Source: Apricaphanius iberus
Lineage: Eukaryota > Chordata > Actinopteri > Cyprinodontiformes > Aphaniidae
Direction of reading: 5' to 3'
NCBI GenBank assembly: GCA_028564705.1
Contig: JAPXFQ010000196.1
Coordinates: 186,001 to 250,000 of the forward strand
DNA: 64,000 nucleotides
Shown here: positions 46,726 through 58,980 of the stretch, piece after piece
Layout: every line of letters starts with the position of its first letter
Position numbering within the stretch: the stretch's first letter is position 1
Translations under genes and position numbers: made by a program
Notes under the pieces: generated by a model
Database searches by the model: none
What the model was told of the DNA's origin: nothing
The model's input: the letters and a program-made list of their open reading frames with translations, nothing else

Positions 46726-47515
46726 TTGTCCATGTTAATTGCACAATGGCTCAAAAACATGCTATAGCTGATTTACTAACATACCACTGAGGTTATTGTG
46801 CCTATTAAACAAGGAGCAAGACGCACGCAATGTCTTTAGAGCTTTTCCCCATGTTGAAAATGTAAAGTGGATGTGTCTGTCAGAGGACACAAAATAGTGG
46901 GAGGAGAACAGGCAAATAAGTAGGAACACATTCCAGGCACATTGTGATTTACTAAACATCAAACTGTTTGCGCTGGCTATTTTAGTGTCTATTTTTACCA
47001 CCTCTGAAAAAGCACGCTTTAACTTTGCACCACAACAGTTAAGATATGTTTATTACTGACAAAGAAAAAAAATGCCATTCACAAACATTCTGACCAAAAA
47101 GAAATGAACACTTTAATGGCTGTAAACCAAACAGAATTGTAGATGTTTACCTTTTTTCCACCCCAAAGATGGATCATAACTCACTGCGTGCTCAGCGCAT
47201 CTGGACCTGCTACATATGAGCTGGGGTCACAGTGAGTTGCAATCCTCATGGATCCTCATTAGTTTCCACCGGAGTGATTACCAATCTTCCAAAATAACAA
47301 TTAGGCCACATATATGGCATTTTCAAAACAAAACTCATATATTTCAGATTGCACATTTTTTTTCAACTCTGACATTTAATAGAGACCTTATAAAGTGGGA
47401 TCCCTTTCAACATCATTAGTAGAGTATGGACAACTTTGCGACCTAGTTCTGCACATACTGCAGCCTTACTAAGTCTGACTCTGGTATGCTGCCTGCATGG
47501 AGCAGAGAGGGGCAT
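46726..47515. other. unassigned non-coding DNA
   Basis: No gene or TE end was recognised. Confidence 0.4.
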
Positions 47516-47519
47516 ATGT

Positions 47520-47842
47520 TCAGTGGGCCAAAAAGTATTTAGTCAGCCACCAATTGTGCGAGTTCTCCCGCTCAAAAATATGAGAGAGGCCTGTAATTTT
47601 CGTCATAGGTACATCTCAACTATGAGAGACAAAATAATAATAAAAATAATAAAAAAACAGAAAATAATTTGATTTTTAAATTTGTTTGTGCAATTAATGG
47701 AGCAAAATAAGTATTTGGTCAATAACAAAAGTTAATCTTACTACTTTATTATATACCCTTTCTTGGCAATGACATAGGTCAAAGGTTTTCTGTACATTTT
47801 TACAAGGTGTTGACACACTTTTGCTAGTATTTTGGCCTAAAC
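47520..47842 (-). mobile_element. Tc1/mariner remnant, internally deleted
   Basis: The left end CAGTGGGCCAAAAAGTATTT and AGTCAGCCACCAATTGTGC match the long terminal inverted repeat type of a fish Tc1-like element. Downstream on the minus strand (47842-47750) a transposase C-terminus is readable: AKILAKVCQHLVKMYRKPLT and then YVIAKKG. Everything upstream in the transposase, including the catalytic DDE residues, and the other terminus are missing. The usual TA target is not intact at the visible end. Confidence 0.75.
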
Positions 47843-50800
47843 TATTTTTTTAAATAATTGAACGTTTTAGCGTTTTTTAGACCAAAAAAAAACAGGAATA
47901 GGGAATAGGGAAAGGAAATAGGAAAAACATAATACTGAAAAAAATGTGAGTCGCAGAAAGTGTGTGATAACAACCCTGAGGACTAAAACAAATTAATAAA
48001 TTATCAAAAGACAAAACCCAACAGAAGTCACAAACAATGGGATTTGCTCATTTTATTGTCCAAATGACGTAGTTCTTAACTGACAAAAAAAAGCTGTGTT
48101 TTCATGTCCAGAGAATATATATACATGGAGTTTCAGTGGTGCAAATATAACAAAAATACGTGTATTGAGAACCTATGTAACTTTATCGCAATTATTACAG
48201 GATCAGAGGAAATGGATGACAAAGTTGGCAGTATAGACAAACTGATGATTCTATGACAGTAATCACACCCTTTCCCAATGAGCCCTGGATCCAGGCATTA
48301 ATTTGAAGCCAACCAACACCATGTAATTAATGTGTCCTTGCTCCAAGTTGGACACATTTACCCCCTAATGCAGTCACAGAGTGCCCCTTCCAGTTGTGGC
48401 ATTGCTCCAAATGCAGATGTCTCAGCTCTGGTGTTAATGGCAGACGTGACTTTGGATCAAGTTACAATGTGGAATGTTGCATTTGTCAAGTTATCCGCGT
48501 GTCTTGTTGAGAAAAAAAAACTATGCCATGGGGTTTTGTAATCCTTAACACACAACTTCAAGTCAACAGGAATCATCAAAATTAGTTTGTTTGCATTCAA
48601 CTTCCCGTGTGCTTTTATTGCTTCAGTCCCCAACTCTTTCCTTTTTCACAATGGCTTAGAAAAGTTTATGTAAATACAGATAAAGCTCAGTCTGCTGACA
48701 TTTTACTGGTTAAATCTTCGGGTATATAAAGGGTAGCAGTCTGAGACATAGTGGAGCTTCTTCAATTCTGACATTAATTCACTTTCTACAGAAAAGCTGT
48801 TTTAATAGGCTCTTATAGGAGCTTCCAAAGAAGTGAGCACAGTCACATCCAGAGCAACATTAATCCATAAATTTGTACAGTATGTAATTTAACGCTTCAG
48901 AGTCATTTCATGTCTCTGTGACTTTAATGGCTCTGAAAGATAAACAGGAGAGACCGTTGCTTTTCTCTGAGCTTATAAAGGTTTGGAGTCGAGCCTTCCG
49001 CGGATCCAAATTTAAATCCGAGGCATTACTTGAGACGTAAAGAGCGATAAGAGGAGGGGGATGATTAAGGATTTTCCTTTTTGGTAATTAAACAATCTCA
49101 TTACGCTTAAGATCAGATTAAGCAGAGGACTTTTCACACCACTTCTGGGAATCTTCTTCATCGTACAGCTGACAGACTCTAATTTGAAGTGAGCATTGAC
49201 ACAAACAGCAATCATTAACCATGTAGACCAGTGCTCCCTGTAAACGTGTCTGAGCTGAGAATCAGCTTTGACTTTGCTGGGCATCATTAGCTTCTTGCTT
49301 TCGACAAGTCAGACTTAGTTAAAATGATCAAAGTTGCTTGTTTTAAATAAGGATGGGTATCGTTTAGGTTTTACTGGTGACAAACTGGTATTTTTGAAAT
49401 GGTGCAGGTGCTTAAATGGTGCTCGAAACACACACATGCTGCTGCACAACAATCCGCAGTTGGGCAGGTTAGGAAGGAGAACTGATGTGGTGCCAGCTGA
49501 ATTATAAATAGGGCGGTGTTATGTGTGTATGCATTAATTGCATTAAAAAATTGAGTTAATTCTAGGAATGCATTGACCCGTGTTATGCGTTCATTTAAGA
49601 TGAGCTCTTGTCAAATTTGCACAAATCCTTATGTTTGCCTATCTTTCTGTTTCTAGCACAAACGCTGAGGACAAATGTTCTCTTGCTGACAGGTGGATGA
49701 TAAACATATTATCACTGTTTTTCCCTCACCTGGTCATACTGTTATGCCTAACAGGACTTATTTTTAGTCACCATGACAGCTGGATTTATTCATGAAAATA
49801 TGATGGGGAATGGCATTACCAGACTGAGTTAAAAAAACAAAACAACAACTTAGAGTCCAGGTTTGACTAAACAGCTGCTGAGCCGTTGTGCTGCAGCACA
49901 GGAAACCAGGTTTTACATTAGCGCTGGAAGGCGTGCGGCATACCCGCCGGCGTTGGATGCTGTTGGTATCTCCATGTGTCCAATCGCTGTTTCTCCACAC
50001 ACACCGGGGAAAACAGGAAATGCAACAGGGAGTAATGTGGAACAGATTTGACTACTCTGTGGCCAACTGCTTTGCTCTGCCAAGCACAGCAGCTGACCAA
50101 CATGCAGCCCAGGATATAGTTTCATGGAGAGAGAGGGAGAGGTCCAGCTGGACTGCGCTGAGGCCAGAAAACTCTGCAGGAACTTGCAACATGGAGAGAT
50201 GCTGCTGCAGATTAGGCTGGCGTGGAAAATGTGGGAAAACTATGGAAAATCTGCTAACTGCCACAACGGAGACATGATAATGAGACAAACCTGTACAACT
50301 TAAAAAAGATCAAGCAGGTATTTTTTTTTAAGAAATGAAAAAAAAGGCAACTGAGAAAAACATGGAATTATGATTGCTAACAAAGGCAATCTGTGAATCT
50401 CTCTTCCTGTTTTTTTATCAAGCTACCTCTAATTAAAACTGGAGGCTTCCAAGCCAGGCTCTGAAGATCGATAGCTGCCTCAGCTCCCCACAGAGAGGTG
50501 AGAGGGGTCCTAAGGAGAAAGCCAAGGAGTGAGGGAGGACAGCAGTGCATTTACCTTCATTTATCGAATTTCCACTTGCTTTACAGCACCGAGCTAAGCA
50601 GAAGCACGAACAGCCTCCAGCTTTGAGTGGTTAACCAGGCTTAAAAACACAAACACAGAAACAAGTTTTCTCATATGTGTGGAAATATTAACCACACTGC
50701 TTTAACTTTAATTTATTTTAGCTGTATAAGTCCTGGAGGCTCAATAATAGATTTTCCTGTTAGACCTATTTAAACAGAGGACATTTCATATTCAGGTGAG

Positions 50801-52029
50801 AAGAGACATGGAGATGATAGAGATGAGAAAGAGCTGACCAATCTGGTAGCAGACCGTTTGTGCACCCAGGTTTGATCACCAACCCTGGCCTCCATCGCTG
50901 AGGGTTCAAATAATAAAAGGAAATCAAAAAGAAATAGGTTGTTGCTCTGATACTTTGATTACCCAATGGACCAAAGCTGTCAATTTGTCCAATTAGGTTT
51001 ATAGATGGGTTTGGTGTCATCTGTTAAGTGGCTGACTTTGCTCCCTGCAGCCACTGGAACTCTGGGCTTTAACCATTGAATTCAGCCAAGAGACACTCCT
51101 TTTTATTTTATTTTGCAGGCATCACTGTGACCTGTGTTGGTGTAGGCCTGTTGATCCTGTAAACTCTTTTTTTCTGTGTTTAACTGTTTCTGACACAATT
51201 TTGAACTCCCCCAAGAGGTATATGTCTTTGTCCCTGGCTGTCTGTCTTTTAGAAAGATAACTCAGTAAAATTAATACTTTATGGAAAATTCTTACTATTC
51301 GGGGAACCACCTGTTATCAGGAACTATGTTAATAGCCAAATGTCTATGTCAGTCTCATACTCTGAATGAATTAATTGTTTACCGTTAATTGAACATAAAC
51401 CTTGCAATGTGTGTGTGTTGAACAAGACATGATAACCGTTACTTTCCAAACACAAGATGTATTTACAGAAAATAAAGAAAAATATTTTAATCACAAAATA
51501 GAAAAAGAACACACTACTGATTAAAATAAATGAATAGTTAAAATAAAAGAACACAAAAGATGTATAATGTAATAAAATGAGAAAGATTCTTGCTGGAAGG
51601 AAAGCTGAATTAGTTCCACTAATTTTAATTAGTTTAACACATTTAGCACCATTCATTTATCTGTAAACCATTAAAACCAAATGTAACCTTCTTTGGATCA
51701 ATAAATGTTTAAGAATTATCTGGATGAGAGTAATCAACCTTTGGAGAAATAATTAATTTATGGCTTGATCACGACAGTAAAACAAACCAATTCCCATATT
51801 TTGATCAACTATGGAGAGTTTAAACATGGCTAATGAGATTAGTTTGTGTTCTTAAACAATCTATTTTTAAACCGAGTTCTGTTTGAAACATTAATAGTGA
51901 TCTTTGTTTATGAAACACCTGTTTAAACCGACACATTGGCTTCTTTAGTTGTAGCTGTCTGCGACGCAAGTTGGGTGTTTAGAGTGGCTCAAATACATTT
52001 ATTAAATATTAAACAAAAAGGGAAAAACT
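47843..52029. other. unassigned DNA; possible conserved non-coding patch
   Basis: No gene was recognised. The patch 48960-49290 contains several homeobox-type cores (GGTAATTAAAC, GATTAAG, GATTAAGC, CATTAACC) in balanced composition. Overlapping frames at 49860-50290 on both strands have no motif. A decayed hAT-type end may lie near 49505-49570. Confidence 0.4.
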
Positions 52030-52163
52030 CCCTGCAACAGACTGGCGTCCTGTTCAGAGTGTACCCTGCCTAACGCCTGATAATTGCTGGGATAGGCTCC
52101 AGCTCCCCCGTGACCCTGAATTGGATAAGCGGTTAAGAAAATGGATGGATGGATGGAAAAACT
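52030..52163 (+). mobile_element. retroposon 3' end with GGATG tail, second copy
   Basis: It carries the same ordered blocks as 2427-2558: CAACAGACTGGCGTCCTGTT, GTGTACCCTGCC, GGGATAGGCTCCAGC, CCCGTGACCCTGAA, GGATAAGCGGTTAAGAAAAT and (GGATG)n. Confidence 0.8.
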
Positions 52164-52685
52164 CCTGTCTGATTGTGTAGCTCAAAGTACAGGATTTAAA
52201 ACGACTCTTTGTCAGGAAAAGGCTTTTAAAAGCACAGATTAAAACTTCAGGCCGAGGCCTGGTTTACCCAAAGATAGCACATGAAACTTGAAAAGTTAAT
52301 AAGAATAAAAACCTTTAAAACTAGTTTTCCTAACTAATTTGCCTCTGCCCAAACAGATCATGTGAACGTTTAAGCTCGCCAAAGGTTCGCCGTCGTGGAT
52401 GGGTGAGGGGGGGCTCAGACGACGTTTACCCAGCAGGCTAACAAAGGGTTGCTAAGCTAGTTAGCAGGCGGCTAGCTCCTGGAGCGTCTGGTCGGGACGT
52501 CGTTTCCTTCCTTTCTGGGTTCAGCTGTGTGACGGCTGGCCCCAACACTCACGAACAGTAACTCAGGGATTCTCCAACCCAACCACTCTTATCAGTCCTG
52601 TGTTGGCAGCTCAATGCAGCCTCTGGCACAAAGGGATGCGGACTCCGTCCGGTTCAGGCATACGGTTCGGGCTGCGTTAGATCCT

Positions 52686-52842
52686 CCACAGCTTCAGTTA
52701 ATACAACTAAAAACCACTGATCAGGCTGGAAATCTAGGTGTAATAATGGACTCAGAACTGAACCTCCAGGGTCACACAAAAGCAAAAAATAATGTCAGCC
52801 TTCTATCACCTGAAAAACATTTATAGGATTAAAGGATTCATG
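52686..52842 (+). mobile_element. L2 fragment (same subfamily as 57-62 kb)
   Basis: It reads PQLQLIQLKTTDQAGNLGVI and MDSELNLQGHTKAK and aligns with 60928-61080. It keeps a CAA codon at the position where the larger L2 has TAA (60947-60949). The fragment is about 155 bp and ends in a frameshifted stretch. Confidence 0.8.
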
Positions 52843-53927
52843 TTTTCTGTCCATGAACTGAGAATAAAAACAATCTGAATTTAAAACATATTGCATTTAC
52901 GAATTATGTTCATATGTATGTCTTCAGATTATACAGATATTGCACGTATTGGTGCATGTGTGAAGTAAAAATATGCTGCAGTGTCCCTTAGGCATAATGC
53001 TGCCCAATGGATGCACTGGCACTAATTGAAGATCAGCCACTGGGAGAATCTGGATGGGGGGGAGCCGATTTAGATTCCTTGAAGCAGTCATATTAGATAT
53101 ATGTGCTGAACTGGAAATAGTCGTAGATCTCCCGAGCTGCTGGAAGTGTGCATCACATCCCATGCTGTGTCACTTGCAGCTTCCATTTATTTTTTGACCC
53201 TCCAATTAATATTTTGATGATACTTTTTAAAAGTAGTTTTAAAGCACAGCTTTTCATGGGCTTTAAATATCTAGGAGTGCTTAAACTTATTATGTTCTGG
53301 TGTAAATTTGTGTGTCTTTTTTTTTTTTTTTTTTTTTTGTTTGCTTTTTTTCCAGGCTTATTGTTGCTAAAATAACTAATCATATAATTGAAACTTTATA
53401 TTTGATATCTTTGTTTGTTTCATCTCTTTTGCTGCTGTATTTATTTTACTCTTGTCTTGTTAAACATTTTCTTTTTGCAACATTATTTTTGTCTTTTGAT
53501 GTGACGTGGTTTGGTCGCCTTTTGCTGAGTAAAGTGCTGTAAATAACATTAGTTAGGTGATTAAAATAAAACAGTTTTCCATGTCTCCTGTGGGATTGCT
53601 TTCTCTCCCTCTCGGTTGCCATACGTAGTTACCCATGAAATTCCCGATATTACTTGTCTTAAGTCATACAGAATATTTACAAGACACTTTGCATTGACCA
53701 TTTACGGCAGAAAGTTAGTGTGTAGGAGGCGGAATATGATCTAAAAACAGCTGAGCATATTTCTAGGATGTGTCTGATTTATAAAGTGGAGATCGGTGCA
53801 GCTGTGCGTACTCAAGGTTTAATAGATCAGAAACTTACGGCTTAAGTACAATTTTAGTAAGGATTCTGCATAAAGTTTTATAAATGAGAACCAGGAGCAT
53901 TATTTTTTTCTGCTTTCAATTCAATTT
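52843..53927. other. AT-rich DNA with long T run
   Basis: A T run of about 20 bp lies at 53318-53338 and a second T-rich tract follows. No gene was recognised. Confidence 0.45.
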
Positions 53928-54135
53928 ATTTATATTAGACCAATTCACAGTGCATGTGGTCTGAAGGTACTTTACCATAAAGAAAAGATATTTAGGAAAG
54001 GAAACCCAGCAAATTGCACTGAGTCACTAACTTGCAGCCTAATACTGAGCAACACGCTGGGAAAAAGACCTTGCTCAGTGTGAGCTGCTATAAAAGCCTA
54101 GCTCGGGGGTTAAGAACATAGAACATACATTCAAA
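53928..54135 (-). mobile_element. L2 3' tail fragment, antisense
   Basis: CAATTCAATTTATTTATATT is followed by a CCAATTCACAGTG block and a GGAAACCCAGCAAATTGCAC block. This matches the antisense L2 3' UTR at 14566-14770 in order. Confidence 0.65.
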
Positions 54136-54965
54136 ATAATCAAAAGCAGTCATCCAGGAGTACTTTCTATGTTAAAGTAAAATGTTAGTTGCAGCTTCTT
54201 TAAGCCTTTAGTGTGAACCTGCTGAATTTTAAAATTGTCGGAAGTGTCAGAGCTTGTAGGGCTCTGCGCCCCGATTACCTATTGCTTGTAACTGTGTTCG
54301 TTAATGTCCTCACTTGATCCTCATTCCCTGCTCTTACTTAAGATCCAACGAGAGCCTCATAGCTTGCAGGATCATTGCATTGTCTCCACTTATGTTGCTG
54401 CTCCTCATTAAGCCCTTGTTTCTCACCTTCAAATCTATGTCTGCCCCTGGGTCCTGTGTTTATTCTGTGGCACAACCTGACAGAATGATCTGGGCATAAA
54501 TATGGACTCAGCAGACTACCAGGAAGACATCAGCCACTTCAGCATCTATGGGTCTGGCTTTCCCAAGACTAGATTATTGTAGCAGGTAGGCTGATATCCA
54601 GTGCTCGCAGCACTGGCCCGTGGAAGTACTATCCTCCTCCTCCTGAGATGATAGCAACCATGAGGCAGTCTCGCTTCCTGAAAGGAGGAAGAAGCTAATG
54701 TGACGATATCAGCTGCTCCCGGCTCAACTCCATCAAGCTTAGTTTTTTCTTCAGTCCCCGTCTCCGCCTGTCTGTCAGCTGCTGTTGAAACTCCTGCTTC
54801 TGCCTGTTCGGCCCCAAAGTCAGCCTCTGTCTGCTTGGCCTCTGTTCTGCACTACCCTGGTCCTGTCTGTTAGCCAGTCTTCCCAGTCCCTTTCTGTGAG
54901 GCAATCTTCTTAGTCCCTGTATCAGTCCACTTTAGCCCTGACCCAAACAGCTTAGAGTTTCTCCA
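54136..54965. other. unassigned DNA, GC-richer than flanks
   Basis: The region 54600-54930 contains CT-rich, loosely repetitive sequence (CTGCTTCTGCCTGTTCGGCC, CAGCCTCTGTCTGCTTGGCC) that leads into the proline-rich block. No gene was assigned. Confidence 0.4.
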
Positions 54966-55560
54966 GCTCACATTTCCTTAGTTGGAGTTTCTGCCGCATC
55001 CGGATTTACTCCTGAGGTGGCTTACCTGTCACCTCCACCACTAGAACTCCTCCAGTCTCCACCAATTAGAGCTGCTAGATCAATCGCCCCCAATGGAGCA
55101 ACTGGATCTGCCTCTTCCACCCCCACAACTCCTTTGCTCTTCACCATCAGAGCCTCTGGATCACTTGCCGCCAACAGAGCAACTGGATCTGCCGCTTCCA
55201 TTGCCGTAACTCCTCCAGTCTCCACCATCAGAGCCGCTGAATCTGCTATTGCTGCAATCAGACCAGCTGGATCTGCCACCTCCACCGCCAGAACTCGTCC
55301 TACCTTTCATCTCCGAATCAGAATTTCTTCCACCACCGCCATCAGAAATTCTGATGATGCCTCCACCACCAGAACTTCTGCTGCTGTCTCTGCCTCCTGG
55401 ACTTCCACTTCCTCTACTCCCCAAGCCAGAGCACCTGCAGTCCCTGCTACAAGCACCTCCACAGACAGTGTCCTCAGAGAGGGTCGAGGAGGACCCATCT
55501 CTGTCGCCTGGACTTCTGCTGAGTCTGCTCCCTGAGCAGGAGCACCTGAGGCAAGGTTAT
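54966..55560 (+). repeat. proline-rich low-complexity block, possibly degenerate coding repeat
   Basis: Loosely repeated motifs (CTCCAGTCTCCACCA, CCATCAGAGCC, AACTGGATCTGCC, CCACCAGAACT) recur at irregular spacing. Two overlapping plus frames are open: 55017-55535 (Ala/Ser/Thr-rich) and 55249-55596 (LDLPPPPPELVLP, ILMMPPPPELLLL, SPGLLLSLLPEQEHLRQ). The second extends upstream in frame with similar SPPSEPL/TEQLDLPLP motifs until a stop near 55210. It may be a remnant of a repetitive TE-encoded protein or plain low complexity. No known domain was recognised. Confidence 0.4.
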
Positions 55561-55599
55561 TATGTTACTGAAAACGAACAAAACAACAAAAACTAGAAG

Positions 55600-57229
55600 T
55601 AAAAACACATGTCTGAATAACTGAAATAAAAATTCGAATTTTCAACGAAACAAAGTGAAACTGTGAACAAACTGAATTCATTGAGAAAATGTGCTTAGAT
55701 TACGTTTCATAAAGTGTCTCATAAAATCTCACAGTATTATTTATATGTCACTCCCTGCCTACTCAGCGTTGTCACCAGAAACAGATGTTTATATGTCTTG
55801 TACCTTTATGGTTGCACATTTCGCTTTCATAAAAAAAAAAAACAGGAAAGTTGAATAAAAGTCTATCGACTCGCCCCCTTTCAAGGCAAATAAAATACGT
55901 CTTTGGATTGCAAGCCATGAGTAGAAGTGATTGAAACAATGATTAAACGTGCAACAGTCTGCCGAAAGAACTTCATAATAGGTGAACTACAGCTAACAAA
56001 AAAGCAAACATTGCTAACCGCTGAAACTGGAAATAATAGCACTGGGAGCCCTATAATAAAATAATCCCTCTCTAGTTTCTGGTGATTGGTGGTTTTTACT
56101 GGCCGTACTGCATTATCCCAACATGTCAGTCAAGTCGTCTGTGTAACTGCAGTCTACCAAGCCTTATGTATGCAAAGTTTTAGAGAAAGCGTCCAATGTG
56201 GGAATAATTACAGGAATTATCTTTTCAGACCTTTAAACTGAAAAACTGACATTATTCCTATACCTTGTAAAAAAATGACTAAGTTATACTTAATAAACTC
56301 ACACCAGGTTGTTCTCCTTCTAGGTAAAAGTCTTAATGTAAATTCTTCCAATCGAGCATACACCACTACATCAGCTGACAGGTGAACAGCTGATCTGCTT
56401 TGAAGCTCTCATTCCCCATTTCAGCCAAAGTCAGCTGGAAAACGAAGGGCATGCACAGATATCCGCGCAGCCTTGACTCATAGTGCGCATAGTGCAACGT
56501 TTGTGGCCATCTTTGCTCGTTTCTCAAAACAGGTGAAACGGTAATTATCTGCCTCGCGCTGACTGTCTGCGGCCAGAGACTTGTTAGAGCTGTAATTGGG
56601 CCTTAAACGTTGGCCCCGAACCAACCTGAACCAGAGAGAGTTCAAGAGTACATTTGGATTGGCATCTTATTATAGCGTGAACCGATTAAACCCCACATTT
56701 TCCGCTAGAATAGTGCATTTTATTCAGCATTTTGTGTGAGTTTATCTGAGAGAAGGGGGTCTTTACCATCTTGACATGCTGTGTCTCGCTTGAGACACAG
56801 CATGTCGCATCTTGACAGGTAGATTGGGAATAATGCAGCGCTTTAATATAAATGATCGCGCTAAAGAGGCGGACGGGTTCGGGTAAAGATCTTCAGCTCT
56901 AGTGCGCGTAATCGCTCGTGGTGTTCGGCCATTGGGTTCAGTCTTTGCTGTCCTTTCCCAAGACAATGCAGCCATGTAAGGACAAGCAGGTAAAAACAAA
57001 GTTTGTATTCACTAACTGATCTCGCTGGAAAAGCTCACAGTTTTTTATTCACTAACTGATCTTGCTGAAAGTGTGAATTTAGTGACTCTTTATAATTACT
57101 GCAGAGCGGCTGGAGATGCAATACTCCTGATAGCTCATTGGACTGAGCAAAATGCAGGTCCTGTTTAGAATACAAATGTAGACTTAACTCGCTGGGAACT
57201 CAGTATTTCCTCACTGGGGATTTGAGAGT
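55600..57229. other. unassigned non-coding DNA
   Basis: No gene was recognised. A short perfect hairpin at 56773-56806 is listed separately. GC content rises from about 56350, without CpG-island density. Confidence 0.4.
56773..56806. repeat. perfect hairpin with flanking direct repeats
   Basis: GACATGCTGTGTCTC and its exact inverse are separated by GCTT. The decamer CATCTTGACA occurs at 56768-56777, overlapping the left arm, and again at 56808-56817. Confidence 0.9.
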
Positions 57230-57529
57230 AGAAGGAGCAGCTTTAGCTCCGGTCCCACTGCTATCCTAGCCCTGGTCGAGCTGTAGCTTAGCCAATAGCT
57301 ACTTGCTAGCATCAGCTAATGTGTTCTGTAGACGTGTGATCTACTCACGGGGGATGTGATACAGGCAGTTAAATTGTTACCAGGTGTTGTTTTGAGTTGT
57401 ATGAGAATTAGTGAGAGTTACTTCTTAGGGAAAATGCAATGAGTGGTTCCTTGTCATGAGGAAATCTGAGTAAATAGATGGTCGCCTGCAAACTGTTGCT
57501 ACGGAGTCCAAGTGGGACGCACAGTAAAC

Positions 57530-58165
57530 ATGAAAGGAGGAGGTGAACGTGATCCTCATTTGGATTTCGAAAAGATTTTGTGGATTAACAACATGGAATA
57601 CTGCTCAGCCGAGAACTTTGATAAGCTACTCCAAAGACAGAATGCCCTGGAGGAAAAGCTCCGGAATATGGAAGAAAAACTATGCCGTTTGGAGATACAC
57701 TATGACATCAATGCTGGATATAACAATGAGACGACAATACAGACGAAGGAGCAACAACAACAGAAATTCTACAGTCCCGTGCTTCGGTCCAGCCTCAATC
57801 AGGGAGCACCGACAAGTACCGTTCCCTCACCGAGACGTGGAAAGGGCAGAACGCCATACTCAAATTTCGAGGAGAACTGGCCGCCTCTGAAACGAAACTC
57901 TGGAAATACCTCGAAACCACTCCCCAGGAGACGCAACAGGCAGAGGAGGAAGCTCCAGTCATCACTCTCTCCCCCTGGAATTCCCTTAAAGAACAGATTT
58001 ACAGCCTTAGACTGTCTGCAGGACACGAGCCCTCCGACCCGTCAAGGCCAGCAGGAGAAATTGAGGAACACTGCTTTGGATGGAAAAAAGGAAAAAAGAA
58101 ACAAATTACAAGAGCGTACACACTTTAAAGTAACCCTGCTCTTCACCCTGCAATTCACTCACTGA
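57530..58165 (+). pseudogene. L2 ORF1, N-terminal coiled-coil part
   Basis: In L2/CR1-type LINEs ORF1 is an RNA-binding, self-associating protein. From ATG 57530 the frame has a heptad-like segment (LLQRQNALEEKLRNMEEKLC, residues about 31-50) predicted to form a coiled coil. A basic Pro/Arg/Lys-rich middle follows, then WPPLKRN and IPLKNRFTAL, blocks that normally precede an SGNH esterase domain. The usual GDS serine block does not follow. The frame runs into KVTLLFTLQFTH and stops at 58165, after which the esterase remnant appears in another frame. Frames upstream of ATG 57530 start on GTG and are less likely to be the real start. Confidence 0.7.
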
Positions 58166-58980
58166 TCATATATGCTGGATCTTATGACATCACACTACGT
58201 CAGAGTGAATTATTAAGAGCTGATGTATCACAACTGCTGGTAATGTTGAGCCAAGTCAATATCTCAAACACCTGGAGATCTGGCCCAGTTCCAGAAGGTA
58301 AGGACCAACGTTTCTCTAGAATCAGATCTCTTCACAAATGGATGAAAACCAAATCTTTGGAAACTTCTGTCGGATTTGTAAACAACTGGAAGATCTTTAG
58401 GTCGGCGAATCACTTATTCAAAGACAATCAACGCTATCTCAATCAGGCTGGAATTAAACTGCTGGCTGCTAATATATTTGCATATTTGAACAGCAATGCT
58501 CAAACCTCACCCAAGGTCAGCACCTCCACTCCAACAGATAAGCTGCCAGACGCCGGCGCCTCCAGCTTCAGACAGACTCCTACAATCTCTCACAGTTCCC
58601 CGAAGGTCAGCGCCTCTCAGCGTGCTGATAATAATAGACCATTAGACGGGGCATTCAGCCTATCACAGACCTGTGACAACGATAATGATGACTCAGCAAA
58701 ACTAGGCTCACCGATTGAATTCTGCAAAAAACTACAGGATCAGATTATTAAAGGAACACAGCTGACCCCAAGGTTCTCACTCAGATCGACTGGACACGAC
58801 GATTCTGCCCTCCCACCATTGCAGATTACTCATGTGTGCTGTTTCATGCTGCCAGACTTTTCTCCAAGAAAACTTGTCAACCAGCACCAGTCCGGTTACC
58901 GAGAAAATAGCATTCCGGTGATTATTAGTAACAGAAACAACAAAGAAGGGGGGGTGGTCTGGGAACTATTTTTAAAAATA
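58150..58980 (+). pseudogene. L2 ORF1, SGNH-esterase-like remnant
   Basis: The frame from about 58156 reads HSLIIYAGSYDITLRQSELL, corresponding to esterase block III, where G-x-N-D is expected but GSYD is found. It continues with WRSGPVPEGKDQRFSRIRSL and ends the domain at HLFKDNQRYLNQAGIKLLAA, where the usual D-x-x-H catalytic pair (DGLH type) is replaced by DNQR. The serine block is missing altogether. The domain is therefore catalytically dead. A Ser/Thr/Pro linker follows, ending PVIISNRNNKEGG at the join to ORF2. CR1/L2 ORF1 esterases are a known feature; the residue losses are seen directly. Confidence 0.65.

Noticed and set aside
49860..50290. overlapping open frames on both strands as a gene
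   Set aside because: Several frames on both strands are open at once with no domain or codon signal; compositional chance is the simpler explanation.
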